Shown: in pieces, positions 5,019-5,610 of the stretch | Position numbering within the stretch: position 1 is the first letter of the stretch | Layout: each line of letters starts with the position of its first letter | NCBI GenBank assembly: GCA_022599995.1 | Contig: JAHZLG010000088.1 | Span: 1 to 5,610, forward strand | DNA from: Alphaproteobacteria bacterium | GTDB taxonomy: Bacteria > Pseudomonadota > Alphaproteobacteria > CBDBCS01 > JAHZLG01 | Direction of reading: 5' to 3' | Length of the DNA stretch: 5,610 nt | The notes under the pieces: model-generated | Seen by the model: the letters and a program-made list of their open reading frames with translations, nothing else | Told to the model about the DNA's origin: nothing | The model's database searches: none | Program-made: the position numbers and the translations under genes

Positions 5019-5610
5019 ATGCAGCTCGAAACTGTGCGTCCGCTCGATCGTCATCACATCATCGCAACGCTCAAAACGGTCGCCCTGCGCGATCAACCCA
5101 ACCACCAACCCTATGCCCACGCGTCAATAACGTACTGCGTCATCACCCCCAACATGGCAAAACAGCTGTTACGTCCAGCCCAACGCTATGCCATCACCAG
5201 CACGCTCGATCACCAAACCCAGTTGCGCGATGCCCTTGCTGCCCTTCCGACCCCGACCCCCATCGACCCCTTCTTTGCCGAGGAACAAATAGGCGCCGTG
5301 CAATTTCGCGTCGTCGGAGAAGAAGCCGACCGCATTCTGATGCCCCCAATCATCGAATACGACACCTTCCATGCCACCAGCAAAGGAACGGAGGCGAGTA
5401 AGCGAAATCAAGGCGAGCAGTACATTGTTGCCGACGGCCTTCATCGCGTGGTAAGTGCCCTTGAAGCCAATCGCCCCTTCGCGATCATCGTGGTGGAAGG
5501 CATGCCCGACACCATGCCGTATTACGCTGATCCCGAACCCATCGGATGGGACGAGATTCCACGGGTTGCCGAACGCCCGAAAAACCTTACCGACCGCAAG
5601 GTCTATCGCG
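5019..5610 (+). CDS. ParB/sulfiredoxin-like DGxHR protein, 3'-truncated by window edge
   Basis: The frame opens at ATG 5019 and runs without a stop to the end of the window (197 complete codons), so the C-terminus is missing. It begins MQLETVRPLDRHHIIATLKT. The recognisable element is YIVADGLHRVVSALEANRP (D139, G140, H142, R143), followed by FAIIVVEG. This matches the hhxDGxHRhxAhxE pattern of ParB/Srx-fold proteins, a superfamily of DNA-binding CTPases, nucleases, kinases and DNA-modification enzymes. The stretch ILMPPIIEYD about 30 residues earlier fits the strand that normally precedes this motif. The later YYADPEPIGWDEIP and KNLTDRKVYR segments look like conserved C-terminal trimmings, but I cannot name a subfamily. 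The gene follows the HAD gene after 51 bases and is probably co-transcribed with it. Overlapping frames here are Arg/Pro/His-rich and were rejected. The coding call is strong; the family call is moderate and the function unknown. Confidence 0.72.
   Translation, partial: MQLETVRPLDRHHIIATLKTVALRDQPNHQPYAHASITYCVITPNMAKQLLRPAQRYAITSTLDHQTQLRDALAALPTPTPIDPFFAEEQIGAVQFRVVGEEADRILMPPIIEYDTFHATSKGTEASKRNQGEQYIVADGLHRVVSALEANRPFAIIVVEGMPDTMPYYADPEPIGWDEIPRVAERPKNLTDRKVYR

Noticed and set aside
4979..5401. Plus-strand frame of 140 codons starting at 4979
   Set aside because: It is Arg/Pro/His-rich with no motif, and overlaps the frame from 5019 that carries the DGLHR motif and stays open to the window end.
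1..5610. Cyanobacterial HIP1 octamer (GCGATCGC) enrichment
   Set aside because: Reading through the window I saw no exact copy, so a HIP1-bearing cyanobacterial origin is not supported.

Overview
The window holds four genes on the + strand, packed head to tail (35-base overlap, then gaps of 70 and 51 bases). Both ends cut through a gene. The DNA is moderately GC-rich, with a C-rich coding strand and Shine-Dalgarno-like sites, so it is bacterial. The gene content (HMG-CoA lyase next to an archaeal-type thymidylate-synthase-like protein with a DUF4346-like C-terminus) would fit a Chloroflexota-like or similar environmental bacterium. That taxonomic guess is weak and rests on recalled family distributions only.

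Layout. Positions 1-867 carry the 3' part of a hydroxymethylglutaryl-CoA lyase. Positions 833-4066 encode a very large (about 1077 aa) protein. Its scattered conserved blocks look like a thymidylate-synthase/MtrA-like enzyme with a C-terminal DUF4346-like block. Positions 4137-4967 encode a HAD-superfamily hydrolase. From 5019 to the window end there is an incomplete gene for a protein with a ParB/sulfiredoxin-like 'DGxHR' motif. The last three genes may form a nucleotide- or base-metabolism cassette (inference). The lyase is probably an older neighbour with a separate role in leucine/ketone-body catabolism.

The most striking signal is repetitive DNA placed in frame inside the genes. Two Ala/Pro/Asn/Thr inserts (1757-2073 and 2203-2490) are built from the heptamer TGCCGCA and its reverse complement TGCGGCA. 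They split the thymidylate-synthase-like domain at two loops, and the second ends about six residues before the putative catalytic Cys. A third loop, inside the DUF4346-like block, has been filled by unrelated short tandem repeats (3802-3940). An acidic linker carries a 24-base repeat (3293-3339). The HAD protein ends in four 18-base units, each holding a CCCTCTGAGAGGG-type palindrome (4848-4919). At least six repeat families therefore sit in surface loops or tails, all preserving the reading frame, which suggests an ongoing in-frame repeat expansion process.

No tRNA, rRNA, insertion sequence, CRISPR array or convincing intrinsic terminator was seen. The absence of terminators and the tight spacing support one transcript across all four genes.
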